62,978 bases of DNA from Verrucomicrobiia bacterium (GTDB lineage Bacteria; Verrucomicrobiota; Verrucomicrobiia; JABWAM01). Position numbers and translations under genes: made by a program. Positions 54,322 to 62,883 of the stretch are shown here, piece by piece (position 1 is the first letter of the stretch; the number at the start of each line of letters is the position of its first letter). Where the stretch lies: the NCBI GenBank assembly GCA_020849895.1, contig JADZFN010000053.1:1-62978 (forward strand), in the 5' to 3' direction. Below the pieces are notes generated by a model that saw only the letters and a list, made by a program, of their open reading frames with translations, searched no databases and was not told the DNA's origin.

Positions 54322-55532
54322 GTCGTGGCGGGAGGGGTCTCGCGCGTATTCCAAGGATCGAAGAACTTCACGAGTCCGATGAGGAGGAGAAAGGGCAGGA
54401 TCATGAGGACGACCGCCATGAGTAGCCCTTCCTGTCCGACGAGGGCGATCTTGTAGGTGGTGAACCCGCGGAGGCTCTTCGAGAAGAGCTGGCCGCCGAT
54501 CACCACGTTCCAACGCATGGCGAAGACCCCGATGAGGATCAGCAGGGAGCTGACGAGATAGAGCGATTTCTGGAGGCGGAGCGAAATCCGTTCCTTGAAC
54601 ACCTGCGTGGCCCCGAGCATGGCGAGCGGAGCGATGGTGCCGAGCAACACCTGCACCAGAAAGAAGGAAAAGAACAGTTTGCCCGAAGCCAGGAGCACGA
54701 GCACCTCGAGCGATTCCTCCGCCTCATAGAGGCGGTGGATCCAGTCGAGCGTCTCCACTGCGGCGTCCAGCACCAGCGCGGAGAGGAGGAAGGTCCCAAT
54801 GGCGCGCAGGCAGCCCATGTCCACGGGAACGCGGCGCAACCGCGAAATGACGAGGTAAAGGAACATCAGCAGGGCGATGCCGCTCACCATCGCCGAGAAG
54901 ATGAAAATGATCGGCATCAGTACGGTGCCCCACCACGGATTCGCCTTCACCGAGCCGAAGATGAACCCCACGTAACCGTGGAGGAGAAATGCGGAGGGGA
55001 TGCCGATTACGGTGATGAAGCGTCCGAGCTTTTCGTCGAGCTGGATCGCCGCGGGCGACACGTCCTCCACCCCGAGGGTGAGCACGCGATAGAGGAGGCG
55101 CTTGAAGCCGGCGGAGGCCTTCGCCCATTCGACGAAGCTGCGGCGGTAATCAAACCAGAGTTCGAGAAGGAGCACCGCCATGAGGTACCACGCGTAGACG
55201 AATCCAAAAATGGCCATCGGCGAAGTCGCGTGCGGGGTCATCATGACCTCGTAGCAACGCTCAGGATGTCCGAGGTGCACGAGCAGCGGCAGCGGCGCCA
55301 CGATCAGAAACGCCAGGGCGGTGAGCAGCGAGAGGCGATAGGTGGGCTCGAGGGCCTTCACGTGGAAGACGCGCACGAGCGAGGCGAGGATGAAGGCGCC
55401 CGCCACGAGCCCCGTGATGTAGGGATAGACGACGATGACGACGCTCCAGCCCAGACTCACGTCATTGGGATAGATATATCCCTGGACGTGCTGGAGGGCT
55501 TCGAGCAGGCTTTCTCTGAGTTCGGGAGGCAT
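54318..55532 (-). CDS. NrfD/PsrC-type quinone-interacting membrane subunit
   Basis: A 404-residue integral membrane protein with about ten hydrophobic segments. Features such as SLGWSVVIVVYPYITGLVAG and HLGHPERCYEVMMTPHATSPM are those of the NrfD/PsrC family, which handles quinol oxidation or reduction. It starts two bases after the stop of the ferredoxin-type gene, which encodes its expected partner. Together they resemble the core of Qrc, Psr and alternative complex III assemblies. No molybdopterin subunit is encoded nearby. Confidence 0.92.
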   Translation of the reverse strand: MPPELRESLLEALQHVQGYIYPNDVSLGWSVVIVVYPYITGLVAGAFILASLVRVFHVKALEPTYRLSLLTALAFLIVAPLPLLVHLGHPERCYEVMMTPHATSPMAIFGFVYAWYLMAVLLLELWFDYRRSFVEWAKASAGFKRLLYRVLTLGVEDVSPAAIQLDEKLGRFITVIGIPSAFLLHGYVGFIFGSVKANPWWGTVLMPIIFIFSAMVSGIALLMFLYLVISRLRRVPVDMGCLRAIGTFLLSALVLDAAVETLDWIHRLYEAEESLEVLVLLASGKLFFSFFLVQVLLGTIAPLAMLGATQVFKERISLRLQKSLYLVSSLLILIGVFAMRWNVVIGGQLFSKSLRGFTTYKIALVGQEGLLMAVVLMILPFLLLIGLVKFFDPWNTRETPPATT

Positions 55533-55534
55533 GG

Positions 55535-56398
55535 CTAGCGAACCTCCTTGTCCAAGCCGGCGTAATAAACGCGCGGTTCGGTCCCGAGATGGGGCTTCAG
55601 CACCTGGACTTTGTTGTTCTCGATGAACACGCGCACCGGATTCTTCTCGTTGCCGTCCTTGAGGTCTCCAAAAATCCGGGCGCCTGTCGGGCACACCTCC
55701 ACGCAAGCGGGGCGAAGGCCGTGCGTGATCCGGTGATAACAGAGCGTGCACTTCTCCGCGGTCTTGGTGACGGGGTTCAGGAAACGGCATCCGTAGGGGC
55801 ACGCCTGCACGCAGAACCCGCACCCGATGCAGTATTCCTTGTCAATGAGCACGGCGCCGTCGGGAGAATCGAACGTGGCGCCCACGGGGCACGCCTGGAT
55901 GCAGGGGGAATGTTCACACTGGTTGCAGAGTTTCGGGACGAAGAACGTGCGGAGGATGTTCTCCTTGCGCACCGGAGAAGGCGGAAATCCGCCGATCCCG
56001 CCGTTCGGTGAATCCACGAGGGTCTCGCCGCGCAGTTCGAAGGAGCGCGGGTCCGGCTTTCGGATGATGTAGCGCTCGATCCAGGTGCGGAAGTAGAACG
56101 GCTCCTTGAGGACGTGGTTCTCCCCCTTGCACGCCTCGGCACACAGGCCACAACCGATGCAGCGTTCGACGTCAATCGCCATCGCCCAATGATGGGCGTG
56201 GACATCGTAGCCCGTGGGCGTTTGAGCGGTGACGAAGGCCTTTTGGATCGCCTCTCTCGCGGACCGGGCGACCGGCGACTGGGCGACCTTTTGAGCCACC
56301 GCTTTCACCGGACGAAGTACGGACACTGCCCATGCGCCCACCGCAGCGCGCGCGAAGAAGCCGAACATCGAACGACGACTCAGGGGGCGTTCCTTCAT
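55535..56398 (-). CDS. Tat-exported four-cluster [4Fe-4S] ferredoxin-type subunit
   Basis: A 287-residue electron-transfer protein. The leader SRRSMFGFFARAAVG is a twin-arginine signal, so it is probably periplasmic. Four cysteine groups are visible: CIGCGLCAEACKG, CNQCEHSPCIQACP, CIGCGFCVQACP and CTLC...CVEVCP. This is the DmsB/NrfC/PsrB-type arrangement that docks on an NrfD protein, encoded directly downstream. Its start overlaps the stop of the tetrahaem cytochrome gene. tatA is at 19709. Confidence 0.93.
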   Translation of the reverse strand: MKERPLSRRSMFGFFARAAVGAWAVSVLRPVKAVAQKVAQSPVARSAREAIQKAFVTAQTPTGYDVHAHHWAMAIDVERCIGCGLCAEACKGENHVLKEPFYFRTWIERYIIRKPDPRSFELRGETLVDSPNGGIGGFPPSPVRKENILRTFFVPKLCNQCEHSPCIQACPVGATFDSPDGAVLIDKEYCIGCGFCVQACPYGCRFLNPVTKTAEKCTLCYHRITHGLRPACVEVCPTGARIFGDLKDGNEKNPVRVFIENNKVQVLKPHLGTEPRVYYAGLDKEVR

Positions 56399-56877
56399 TT
56401 TTTTACGGGCTTGGCGTTCCTCTTGGATGCGTCCTCCGGAGCTTGCATGGGCGAATGTGGGGCGTGGCATTCCGCGCATTTCTGATCCGGGAAATGATCA
56501 TCCGCCTCCACTTGAGGGAATTTCGCGGGTCGCGAGAGATTGAATTCGTGGCAGCGCAGGCAAAACCGGGAATTCTCGGGCTTCGGCGCGGCCTCGGCGG
56601 GGTCTTCTGCATGTGCGGCGCCGGGACCGTGGCAGGCTTCGCAGGAGAGGCCCTGATGGCTTCCCTTGGCGAGCCGTTCCGCGGCCTCCTCGTGGCATTC
56701 CGCGCACGCGGCGCGACCCGCATAGCGGATGGGCAGCGCGGCGATTTCCTTGAGCGCGTTCCCACGATACCACCCATACTGGCCGAATGAGGCGGGCACG
56801 AGAAACCCTCGCGCGAGGAAGTAGACCGCCACAATCGCAAGGGTCAGATAGACCAGCCGTGTGATCTGAGGCGGCAT
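56395..56877 (-). CDS. Membrane-anchored tetrahaem cytochrome c
   Basis: A 160-residue protein with one N-terminal helix (LVYLTLAIVAVYFLARGFLV), probably an uncleaved anchor, and four CxxCH motifs: CAECH, CEACH, CLRCH and CAECH. The first two are followed by a GPGAAH segment typical of cytochrome c7/c3-like folds. It precedes the ferredoxin and NrfD genes with a four-base overlap, so it may be the cytochrome subunit of that quinone complex, as QrcA is in Qrc. A C-terminal Lys/Pro-rich tail follows. Confidence 0.88.
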   Translation of the reverse strand: MPPQITRLVYLTLAIVAVYFLARGFLVPASFGQYGWYRGNALKEIAALPIRYAGRAACAECHEEAAERLAKGSHQGLSCEACHGPGAAHAEDPAEAAPKPENSRFCLRCHEFNLSRPAKFPQVEADDHFPDQKCAECHAPHSPMQAPEDASKRNAKPVKK

Positions 56878-56962
56878 GGAAAACTCGGCGGAGGTTTCCG
56901 AGGCGGCCTCCGCCCCTTCCGCGCATGACGGAAAGGCGCGCGAAGGCCTCCGTGAACGCTCC

Positions 56963-57277
56963 TTACTTTTTCAGGGAGCGCACAAAGGTGGCGAGCGCCT
57001 TGATCTCGTCGCCCGAGAGCTTGCCGGCGTACCCCTTCATCTTGGAGTTGGGCACGCCCTCTTGGATCGCCTTAAGGATTTCTTCGTCCTTCATCTTGGC
57101 CTGCTCCTCGGCCTTGGTGTAGTCCTTGGTTTTCATGGCCGGCTTTCCGGACCCGTCAGCGCCATGACAGAGGGCGCATTTCTTCATCCAGACGGCTTTG
57201 GCGTCATCGGCACGGAGACTGAAGGCGGGAAGGGTGAGCGAGGCGACGGCCAGCAGTACGGGCAACGTACGGTTCAT
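56963..57277 (-). CDS. Monohaem class I c-type cytochrome, copy 1
   Basis: A 104-residue periplasmic protein with a cleavable signal (VLLAVASLTLPAFSLRA) and one haem motif, CALCH, followed by the axial methionine region NSKMKGYAGKL. It is strongly similar throughout to the cytochrome encoded at 59284-59601, sharing stretches such as AMKTKDYTKA and KMKDEEILKAI / KMTDEEILKAI. It is probably a soluble shuttle between the inner-membrane modules and the outer-membrane conduit. Confidence 0.92.
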   Translation of the reverse strand: MNRTLPVLLAVASLTLPAFSLRADDAKAVWMKKCALCHGADGSGKPAMKTKDYTKAEEQAKMKDEEILKAIQEGVPNSKMKGYAGKLSGDEIKALATFVRSLKK

Positions 57278-57383
57278 GAGTATTTTTTGAGGGGTTAAGG
57301 GAGGGTGAGGGATTTCGCAAAACTCGGGCAATTCCCTGATGCGGATCGCGTCGTTTGCGCGCGCGAAATCCACGGGAAAAACT

Positions 57384-59231
57384 CTAGGGAGACAGGCCGG
57401 GCGTGTCATCCGAAAAGGCCTTCTTTGCCTGCGCAGATTTTGTCGAACTTCCATCGGATTTTGCGCTTCCGGGCGGAGGAACCCTTCGCGCCAAGGTGTC
57501 CTCGGGATGCTCCTCGCGATGCCACGCTTCGGAGACGCGTCCATCCATCCACGCCCAGTTCATCGGATAGGTGTCCGGATCGAACATCACATGGTAAAGG
57601 TGCCAGACGAGAATCGCGAGCACGGCGAGGACGGCTTCGTAAAAGTGGATGGTGGTCGCCACGTCCACGACCCAACGCGGAAGGAATCGGGTGACGTCAA
57701 TCTTGAACCAGATCGCGAATCCGGTGACTCCCATGATCCCCGTGCCCCAAAGCACCGCCCAGTATTCGAATTTTTCCGGATACCCAAAGCGTCCGAAGCG
57801 CGGGCGTGCCGCGTCGCGTCCCAGAAGGCGGAGCGCGACGGTCGCGAGGTCTCTGAGGTCGGAGCGCGCGGGGAGCAGGTCGCGGAACAAGCGGCGCCCT
57901 TCCTGCGTAACGGCCAGATACCCGAGGTGCACGGCACCGAGAGAGAGCAGGAAAACTCCCGCGATCCGATGGCCTGTCTTTCGCAGTTCCTCGTTGGGGC
58001 CGCCGAGCCAGGCGATCCAGGAATCGGGATACTTCAAGGCAAACCCGGTGATGGCGAGATAGACGAAACTGGTAGCGAGGAGGAAGTGCTGGATCCTTTG
58101 CGCGAGGTCCATTCGGAGCACCACGCGGTCCGACGCGTGGAAGGATCTCGCCGCCTTGCGCCACCACGCGAGCGCGTTGTGGAGGAGCATCAGGCCGATC
58201 ACCCCGAAGATCAGCGCGAGATAGACGCGGCGCACCCAGCGGTTCACCGTTCCTCCGAAGCCGTCGCTCGCTCCGTTGAGCACATGGATTTTCCCTTCGG
58301 CAAAACGCGCCGACGCGCCGGGGTGGCACTTGCCGCAGGTGTTCTGCAGGTTCGACGGATGAATGCTCGACCTGGGATCGGACGAGGGGAGGATGTTGTG
58401 CACGCCGTGGCAGCTCGCGCAGTTGGCGGCGCGCGTGGACCCCAGCTTGGAGGCAAGACCGTGATAGCTCTCGTAGAAAGTCTTCACGCGATCGGCGGGG
58501 AGGCTGAACTTCGTGTTCATGCGTTCCGACGCGTGGCACCGGCTGCAAACGTCGCCGGCGATCTTGTTCGGGGCGGCGGTGGCGAGGCGCGCGACGTGTT
58601 CGGCATGGCAATCGGTGCACCCTGGCGCTTCGCGGGCGCCGGCGGCGAGGGCGCGTCCATGGATGCTGCCCTTCACTTCGGCGGCGACCGCGGGATGGCA
58701 GGCGCCGCAGGTCTCGATTTGACGGGTATAGCGCAGGCGAGAGCCGGGTGCGTTGACTTTTCCGATGTCGTGGGTCCCGTGGCAGCCCGCGCAATCGGGC
58801 GCATTCGCTTTCCCCGCTTGGCGGGCGAGCTGATGGGCGCTCGCGTCGTAGTTGCGCGTCTGAGTCGCGTGGCAGGAAACGCAGGAGGCGGGTTTCGCGA
58901 CGAATCCGTCCGTATGCGGGACTTCGGCAGCGTCCGTGTGACAGGAGACACAGGCGTTCGTGGCGTGAACGGAACGGGCGAGGGCCTTGGCGTCCACGAA
59001 GAGGGAGACCGTGCGCCCCCCCTTCCCCTGATGCTTCAGACTGCGGTCCTCATGGCACGTCATGCACTCGGCGTTGGGATCCTCCTTCCCGGACGCCTCG
59101 GCATGGAGAGCGAAAGGTCGTGCGAGGGCGATTGCCACGGCGCACGCGACCAGCGTTCGCTGCGCGGCACGCAGGACAATCGGAGACTGCGTTTTTCCGG
59201 GAACGAAAAACGACCGGAGCGCGTGGGCCAC
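57384..59231 (-). CDS. Nonahaem cytochrome c fused to a cytochrome b domain (CbcL-like)
   Basis: A 615-residue protein with nine CxxCH motifs (CMTCH, CVSCH, CVSCH, CAGCH, CGACH, CTDCH, CSRCH, CASCH, CGKCH) in the N-terminal half. A multi-helix b-type domain follows, with helices such as VYLALIFGVIGLMLLHNAL and QHFLLATSFVYLAITGFAL. Nine c-haems plus an FdnI/HydC-like domain is the composition described for Geobacter CbcL, a quinol oxidase for low-potential acceptors. The start is a GTG with a rather long leader; a later start is possible. It is a shorter paralogue of the undecahaem protein at 50714-52852. Confidence 0.87.
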   Translation of the reverse strand: MAHALRSFFVPGKTQSPIVLRAAQRTLVACAVAIALARPFALHAEASGKEDPNAECMTCHEDRSLKHQGKGGRTVSLFVDAKALARSVHATNACVSCHTDAAEVPHTDGFVAKPASCVSCHATQTRNYDASAHQLARQAGKANAPDCAGCHGTHDIGKVNAPGSRLRYTRQIETCGACHPAVAAEVKGSIHGRALAAGAREAPGCTDCHAEHVARLATAAPNKIAGDVCSRCHASERMNTKFSLPADRVKTFYESYHGLASKLGSTRAANCASCHGVHNILPSSDPRSSIHPSNLQNTCGKCHPGASARFAEGKIHVLNGASDGFGGTVNRWVRRVYLALIFGVIGLMLLHNALAWWRKAARSFHASDRVVLRMDLAQRIQHFLLATSFVYLAITGFALKYPDSWIAWLGGPNEELRKTGHRIAGVFLLSLGAVHLGYLAVTQEGRRLFRDLLPARSDLRDLATVALRLLGRDAARPRFGRFGYPEKFEYWAVLWGTGIMGVTGFAIWFKIDVTRFLPRWVVDVATTIHFYEAVLAVLAILVWHLYHVMFDPDTYPMNWAWMDGRVSEAWHREEHPEDTLARRVPPPGSAKSDGSSTKSAQAKKAFSDDTPGLSP

Positions 59232-59283
59232 AGAAAAACGGCGCGCAGGACGGCGTCCGCGGCGTCGCCTTGCGCCGGTGAAA

Positions 59284-59601
59284 TTACTTCGCCAACGCGC
59301 GGATGAAGGCGAGTTGGTCTTTGATCTCCTGTTCGGTGAGCTTGTCCGAGTAGCCTTTCTTCATCTTGGAGTTGGGCACGCCGTCCTTGATCGCCTTAAG
59401 GATTTCTTCGTCCGTCATCTTGGCTTGCACGTCGGCCTTGGTGTAGTCCTTGGTTTTCATGGCCGCCTTGCCGGCGCCGTCCTTGCCGTGGCAGGCGGCG
59501 CAGTGCTTGTCCCAGTTGGCTTTTGCATCGGCGGCGTGGAGGGAGGCGCCCGCGGCGGCGAACGCACCGGCCGCGGCGAAGAGGATGAGTTTTCGGGTCA
59601 T
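59284..59601 (-). CDS. Monohaem class I c-type cytochrome, copy 2
   Basis: A 105-residue protein with a signal peptide (LILFAAAGAFAAAGASLHA), one CAACH haem site and the methionine-bearing segment NSKMKKGYSDKL. It is a close paralogue of the copy at 56963-57277. It is placed directly after the MtrB-like barrel gene, so it may be the shuttle that meets the periplasmic octahaem protein. Confidence 0.92.
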   Translation of the reverse strand: MTRKLILFAAAGAFAAAGASLHAADAKANWDKHCAACHGKDGAGKAAMKTKDYTKADVQAKMTDEEILKAIKDGVPNSKMKKGYSDKLTEQEIKDQLAFIRALAK

Positions 59602-59627
59602 GGAGACTGCTCCTGAAGGGTTAGGGG

Positions 59628-61793
59628 TTAGAAACCGATCTGCACGCTCGAATAGACGACATGCGCATCGTAGTTCTTCTTGCCGTAGAACGTTTCGTCG
59701 CTGTTGGTATAAAACCCATAGCGCGCCGACCAGCGGACATTGTCGCTAAGACGATAGGTGCATGTCAAGTTCGCGCTCTGCTCGGTGAAGCCGGCGCCAT
59801 ACGGCACGCTCGCCGAGGAGTTGTCATAGAAATTGTCGGCGCGGGAGTAGACGTATTCCGCCTGAAGGTCCACCTTGTCCGTGAGGGCGTATCCCGTGAC
59901 GAAGCTCCCATTGTAGTATCCGTCGCGCGATTCGAGCACGGACCCCGTGAGATAGGTCGCTTCCGACTGCGTGGTGTTTCTCGCATAGCTCATGTTCGCC
60001 TGCATATACCAGCGGGCGAACGGACTCCATGTGATGGACTCGCTAAGGATGTGGCTGGTGTATTCCGCGCTGCGCTGCGGGCTCAATTCGCGGGCGTCGC
60101 CGAGCGTGTCAATTGTGCTGAGCATGAAGTCGTAGCGGGTGACGAACGTGAGGTTGTTGACCGGGCGCCAGGTGACGCGGATATTCATGTCGTCCACGGT
60201 GATGTCCTGCTCGCTGAGAAAGGCCGGATAGAGGTCCGCCGGCGTGCGCGTGGTGTCGTTCCGGTTCGTCCGGCGGTACATCGTGAGGCGGTGCTCGTAC
60301 TGGGAGGCCACATTCACCTCCCGGATCGGATACCAGTAGGCGCCCAGGGTGTACTTCTGTTCGAAGTTGTCGAGATCGCTGTCGCGGTGGATGCGCCCCG
60401 CTCCGGTGCCTCGGGTCACGAGGTTCTCCATCTGCGTGCCGCTCTCCTCCATCCAGGCCCCGCGCGCGGAGAAGACCCAGTCCTGAATTCCGCGCCAGGT
60501 GGCCTCCAGCGCCTCGGTGACGCGGAGCCGTCGCTCGCTCGAGTTGATGTCCCGGTCCGTGGGGGCGTTGACGAGAGCCGCCGGAGCGCCGACCGACCAG
60601 GCGGTCAGGCGCGAGACGGCGTCGGTGTCCACTTCCTCGGCCTTGAGGCTGGGGACGATGGAGAAGTCGTCCGTCGGTTGGAGGAGCAGGTTCAGGGTCA
60701 GCACGTATTCCTTGAGGTTCGCGCCTGCCTCGAGGTCCGTCGTGGACTCCTCGAATCGGGCGCGCCCCGCGTAGGGCGCGTTGAACGCGGGATCGAACCC
60801 CTGGCCCCAGATCCGGTAGCCCATGACGTTGCTGTCGAAGGTGTTGAACAGCCAGCCGGTCGTGAACATCACCTGGTCGCTGAAGGTGGTCTCGGTGAAT
60901 CCGTGGGCCGTGAAGGATTCCGAGTGGACGCGTTCGCGCTGAGTGAACCCGCGGCTGGCAGCCTGCTGCACGCCGAACATGGTGCTGAAGGCGTCGTTGT
61001 CGTTCGCGATCTCGTAACGCAGGCCGACGCCAAAAGCGGTGTCGTCCATCTTGTGTTTGAGATCGCCCTCAAAAATGTCTGCCCGTTCGTTGATGTCGCG
61101 AAACGCAGGAATGATCGCGCGGGTCCCTTGGCCGCCGGTCAGGGAGGACTGCCCCCAGATCGTGGAATCCTTCTGCCCGTTCCGGAATTCGTTCGTGTAG
61201 CGGAAGGTCAGCTCGGGCACGTCGGGCATCCGAAGTCCCGCCTCGAACCACGCTTCACCGCGATCGATGTGCATCTGCTGCTCGAAGCGCGAACCGTAGT
61301 AGCCGTTGGGCTGATCGTTGAACAAGGAGCCGAACCACGTGTTGTTGGGGCGGAAGTAGCCACCGGCGCCGTCGTACCACGTGCGAAACTCCTCATAACC
61401 CATTTTGACATAGCCCACGTTCGAACGGTTCCACTCGAGCTTGAGGTCGTAGTCGTGGATGTCGTACAGCCCTCTTCCCTCCACCTCGAACGTGGTGTCC
61501 TGATCGAGGGCCTGCTTGATCTTGAAGTGCTCGATCCCGCCCGAAAACCCCGTGGCGATCCCGTAACGCTCCATGAACGCGCCCTTGTTGCCGCTCACGA
61601 ACGCCCCTGCGCCGCTGAGCAGGATGCTGTTCTCCATCTCGACGGAGACCGCCTCAGGCTTCGCGTCGGCAGATTTCAAGGCAACGCCCTTGGAAGATTC
61701 GCCCGGATCGGCGCGCGCCGCGAGAGACCAGCTCCCGACGAGGAGGAGTGCGACCGCCCCGCGCCCGAGGATTCGGAATGAGCTGTGTTTCAT
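59628..61793 (-). CDS. MtrB/PioB-like outer-membrane beta-barrel of a porin-cytochrome conduit
   Basis: A 721-residue protein with a signal peptide (AVALLLVGSWSLAARA) and repeated amphipathic beta-strands separated by long loops, for example NVGYVKMGYEEFRTWYDGAGG. It ends in a phenylalanine (YSSVQIGF), as barrel proteins do. The size and the neighbouring periplasmic multihaem cytochrome fit the MtrB/PioB/OmbB role of a sheath that holds a cytochrome wire through the outer membrane. The CxxC near the N-terminus of Shewanella MtrB is not seen. Assignment is by architecture and context. Confidence 0.78.
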   Translation of the reverse strand: MKHSSFRILGRGAVALLLVGSWSLAARADPGESSKGVALKSADAKPEAVSVEMENSILLSGAGAFVSGNKGAFMERYGIATGFSGGIEHFKIKQALDQDTTFEVEGRGLYDIHDYDLKLEWNRSNVGYVKMGYEEFRTWYDGAGGYFRPNNTWFGSLFNDQPNGYYGSRFEQQMHIDRGEAWFEAGLRMPDVPELTFRYTNEFRNGQKDSTIWGQSSLTGGQGTRAIIPAFRDINERADIFEGDLKHKMDDTAFGVGLRYEIANDNDAFSTMFGVQQAASRGFTQRERVHSESFTAHGFTETTFSDQVMFTTGWLFNTFDSNVMGYRIWGQGFDPAFNAPYAGRARFEESTTDLEAGANLKEYVLTLNLLLQPTDDFSIVPSLKAEEVDTDAVSRLTAWSVGAPAALVNAPTDRDINSSERRLRVTEALEATWRGIQDWVFSARGAWMEESGTQMENLVTRGTGAGRIHRDSDLDNFEQKYTLGAYWYPIREVNVASQYEHRLTMYRRTNRNDTTRTPADLYPAFLSEQDITVDDMNIRVTWRPVNNLTFVTRYDFMLSTIDTLGDARELSPQRSAEYTSHILSESITWSPFARWYMQANMSYARNTTQSEATYLTGSVLESRDGYYNGSFVTGYALTDKVDLQAEYVYSRADNFYDNSSASVPYGAGFTEQSANLTCTYRLSDNVRWSARYGFYTNSDETFYGKKNYDAHVVYSSVQIGF

Positions 61794-61838
61794 GGGATTC
61801 AGCGTGTGGGAGGTTGGGATTCGTTGGGTTGCGGCCGC

Positions 61839-62660
61839 CTAGAACCGTTGCGAAGAGCTTTCGTTCGAGCCGTGCACCGCCTCGTGGCAGCCTGCGCTCC
61901 AGCAGGTGCCCGTCTTCAGGAAGGCGGCATGGTCCCGCCCGCCGATGAGGATCTGGCCGCGGGCCGTCTGCTGCTGGAAATGGCATTTGAGGCAAAGCAT
62001 TTGGTTGCGTTCCTTGAGCATCTTGGCGTTCACCGAACCGTGCACGGCGTGGCATACGGTGCAGCCTTCGCGCATGGCCTCATGCTGGAAAACGAACGGC
62101 CCTTTCTGCGCCTTGTGGCACTTGAAGCACGTTTCGTTTTTGTCGAGCAGGGCCGTGCCACCGGCCACGATGGCGGACCCCTTGTGGGGATTGTGGCAGT
62201 CGGTGCAGGTCATTTTTCCGTGCAGCACCGGATGGCTGTGCGGCAGCGAAAACTCGCCGCGCTTGTCGAGGTGACACTGGAAACAGGTCCGGGGGTCCTT
62301 GCCGGGATTGAGGATGGTGATTTTGTCGGCGGTGTTGTGGCCGCCGCCGGCGTCCACGTGGAGGCTGCCGGGGCCGTGGCAGGACTCGCAGCCCGCGCCC
62401 TCGGCGTTCTTGCCCTTGGCTTCGAGACGGGCGTGGGTCGCCGTCTTGAATCCCTTGGCGAGGTCCTCGTGGCACTGAGCGCACGTCTCGGACCCGACGA
62501 ACTTGGCTCCTGGGATCATCGGAGGAATCATCACGGTGCGGTTGACGGTTTCGCACGAGAGGATGAATGCGGCGACGCCAAAGGCGCAGAGGCCGACGAT
62601 CAAGGTGCGCATTCGCCGCGCAGCGGAGGGGGGAAGGAAACGGTTCAGGTTCGTCTTCAT
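61839..62660 (-). CDS. Octahaem c-type cytochrome, probable periplasmic lipoprotein partner of the barrel
   Basis: A 273-residue protein. The N-terminal hydrophobic region ends in FILSC (Cys 36), a possible lipobox. Seven CxxCH motifs follow at about residues 60, 91, 126, 152, 178, 200 and 223. The eighth site has a longer spacing, CWSAGCH (253-259, CxxxxCH), near the C-terminus. Size and eight haems resemble Geobacter OmaB; the C-terminal half resembles MtrA/DmsE-type cytochromes. It is the first gene of the cluster and lies 45 bases before the barrel gene. Confidence 0.87.
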   Translation of the reverse strand: MKTNLNRFLPPSAARRMRTLIVGLCAFGVAAFILSCETVNRTVMIPPMIPGAKFVGSETCAQCHEDLAKGFKTATHARLEAKGKNAEGAGCESCHGPGSLHVDAGGGHNTADKITILNPGKDPRTCFQCHLDKRGEFSLPHSHPVLHGKMTCTDCHNPHKGSAIVAGGTALLDKNETCFKCHKAQKGPFVFQHEAMREGCTVCHAVHGSVNAKMLKERNQMLCLKCHFQQQTARGQILIGGRDHAAFLKTGTCWSAGCHEAVHGSNESSSQRF

Positions 62661-62744
62661 GAGAGGAGACAGGTTGCAGTTGGAGATCGAAAAAGGAGGG
62701 TTCGGAAAGAGTCGGGGCGAGGAATGGCTTTCGAACGTGGGACC

Positions 62745-62773
62745 ATTGTAGCCGGGCTATGAAATCCAGCTAC
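62745..62773 (-). promoter_or_regulatory. Candidate promoter of the electron-conduit cluster
   Basis: A TACAAT -10-like hexamer on the minus strand (62745-62750) lies 85 bases upstream of the octahaem gene start. The matching -35 position reads GTAGCT, a weak fit, so an activator would be needed. No FNR-type box was found here. Confidence 0.3.
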
Positions 62774-62883
62774 ACATGGATTGGCGGGCTTTTTGCATTT
62801 TTTGCTGTGCCTCGCTGCGGGAGAATTTCGTTTTCCACCGCTGTTTCAGAGGGTGTTTGAAAATTCGACTGCCCTCTGCGAGA

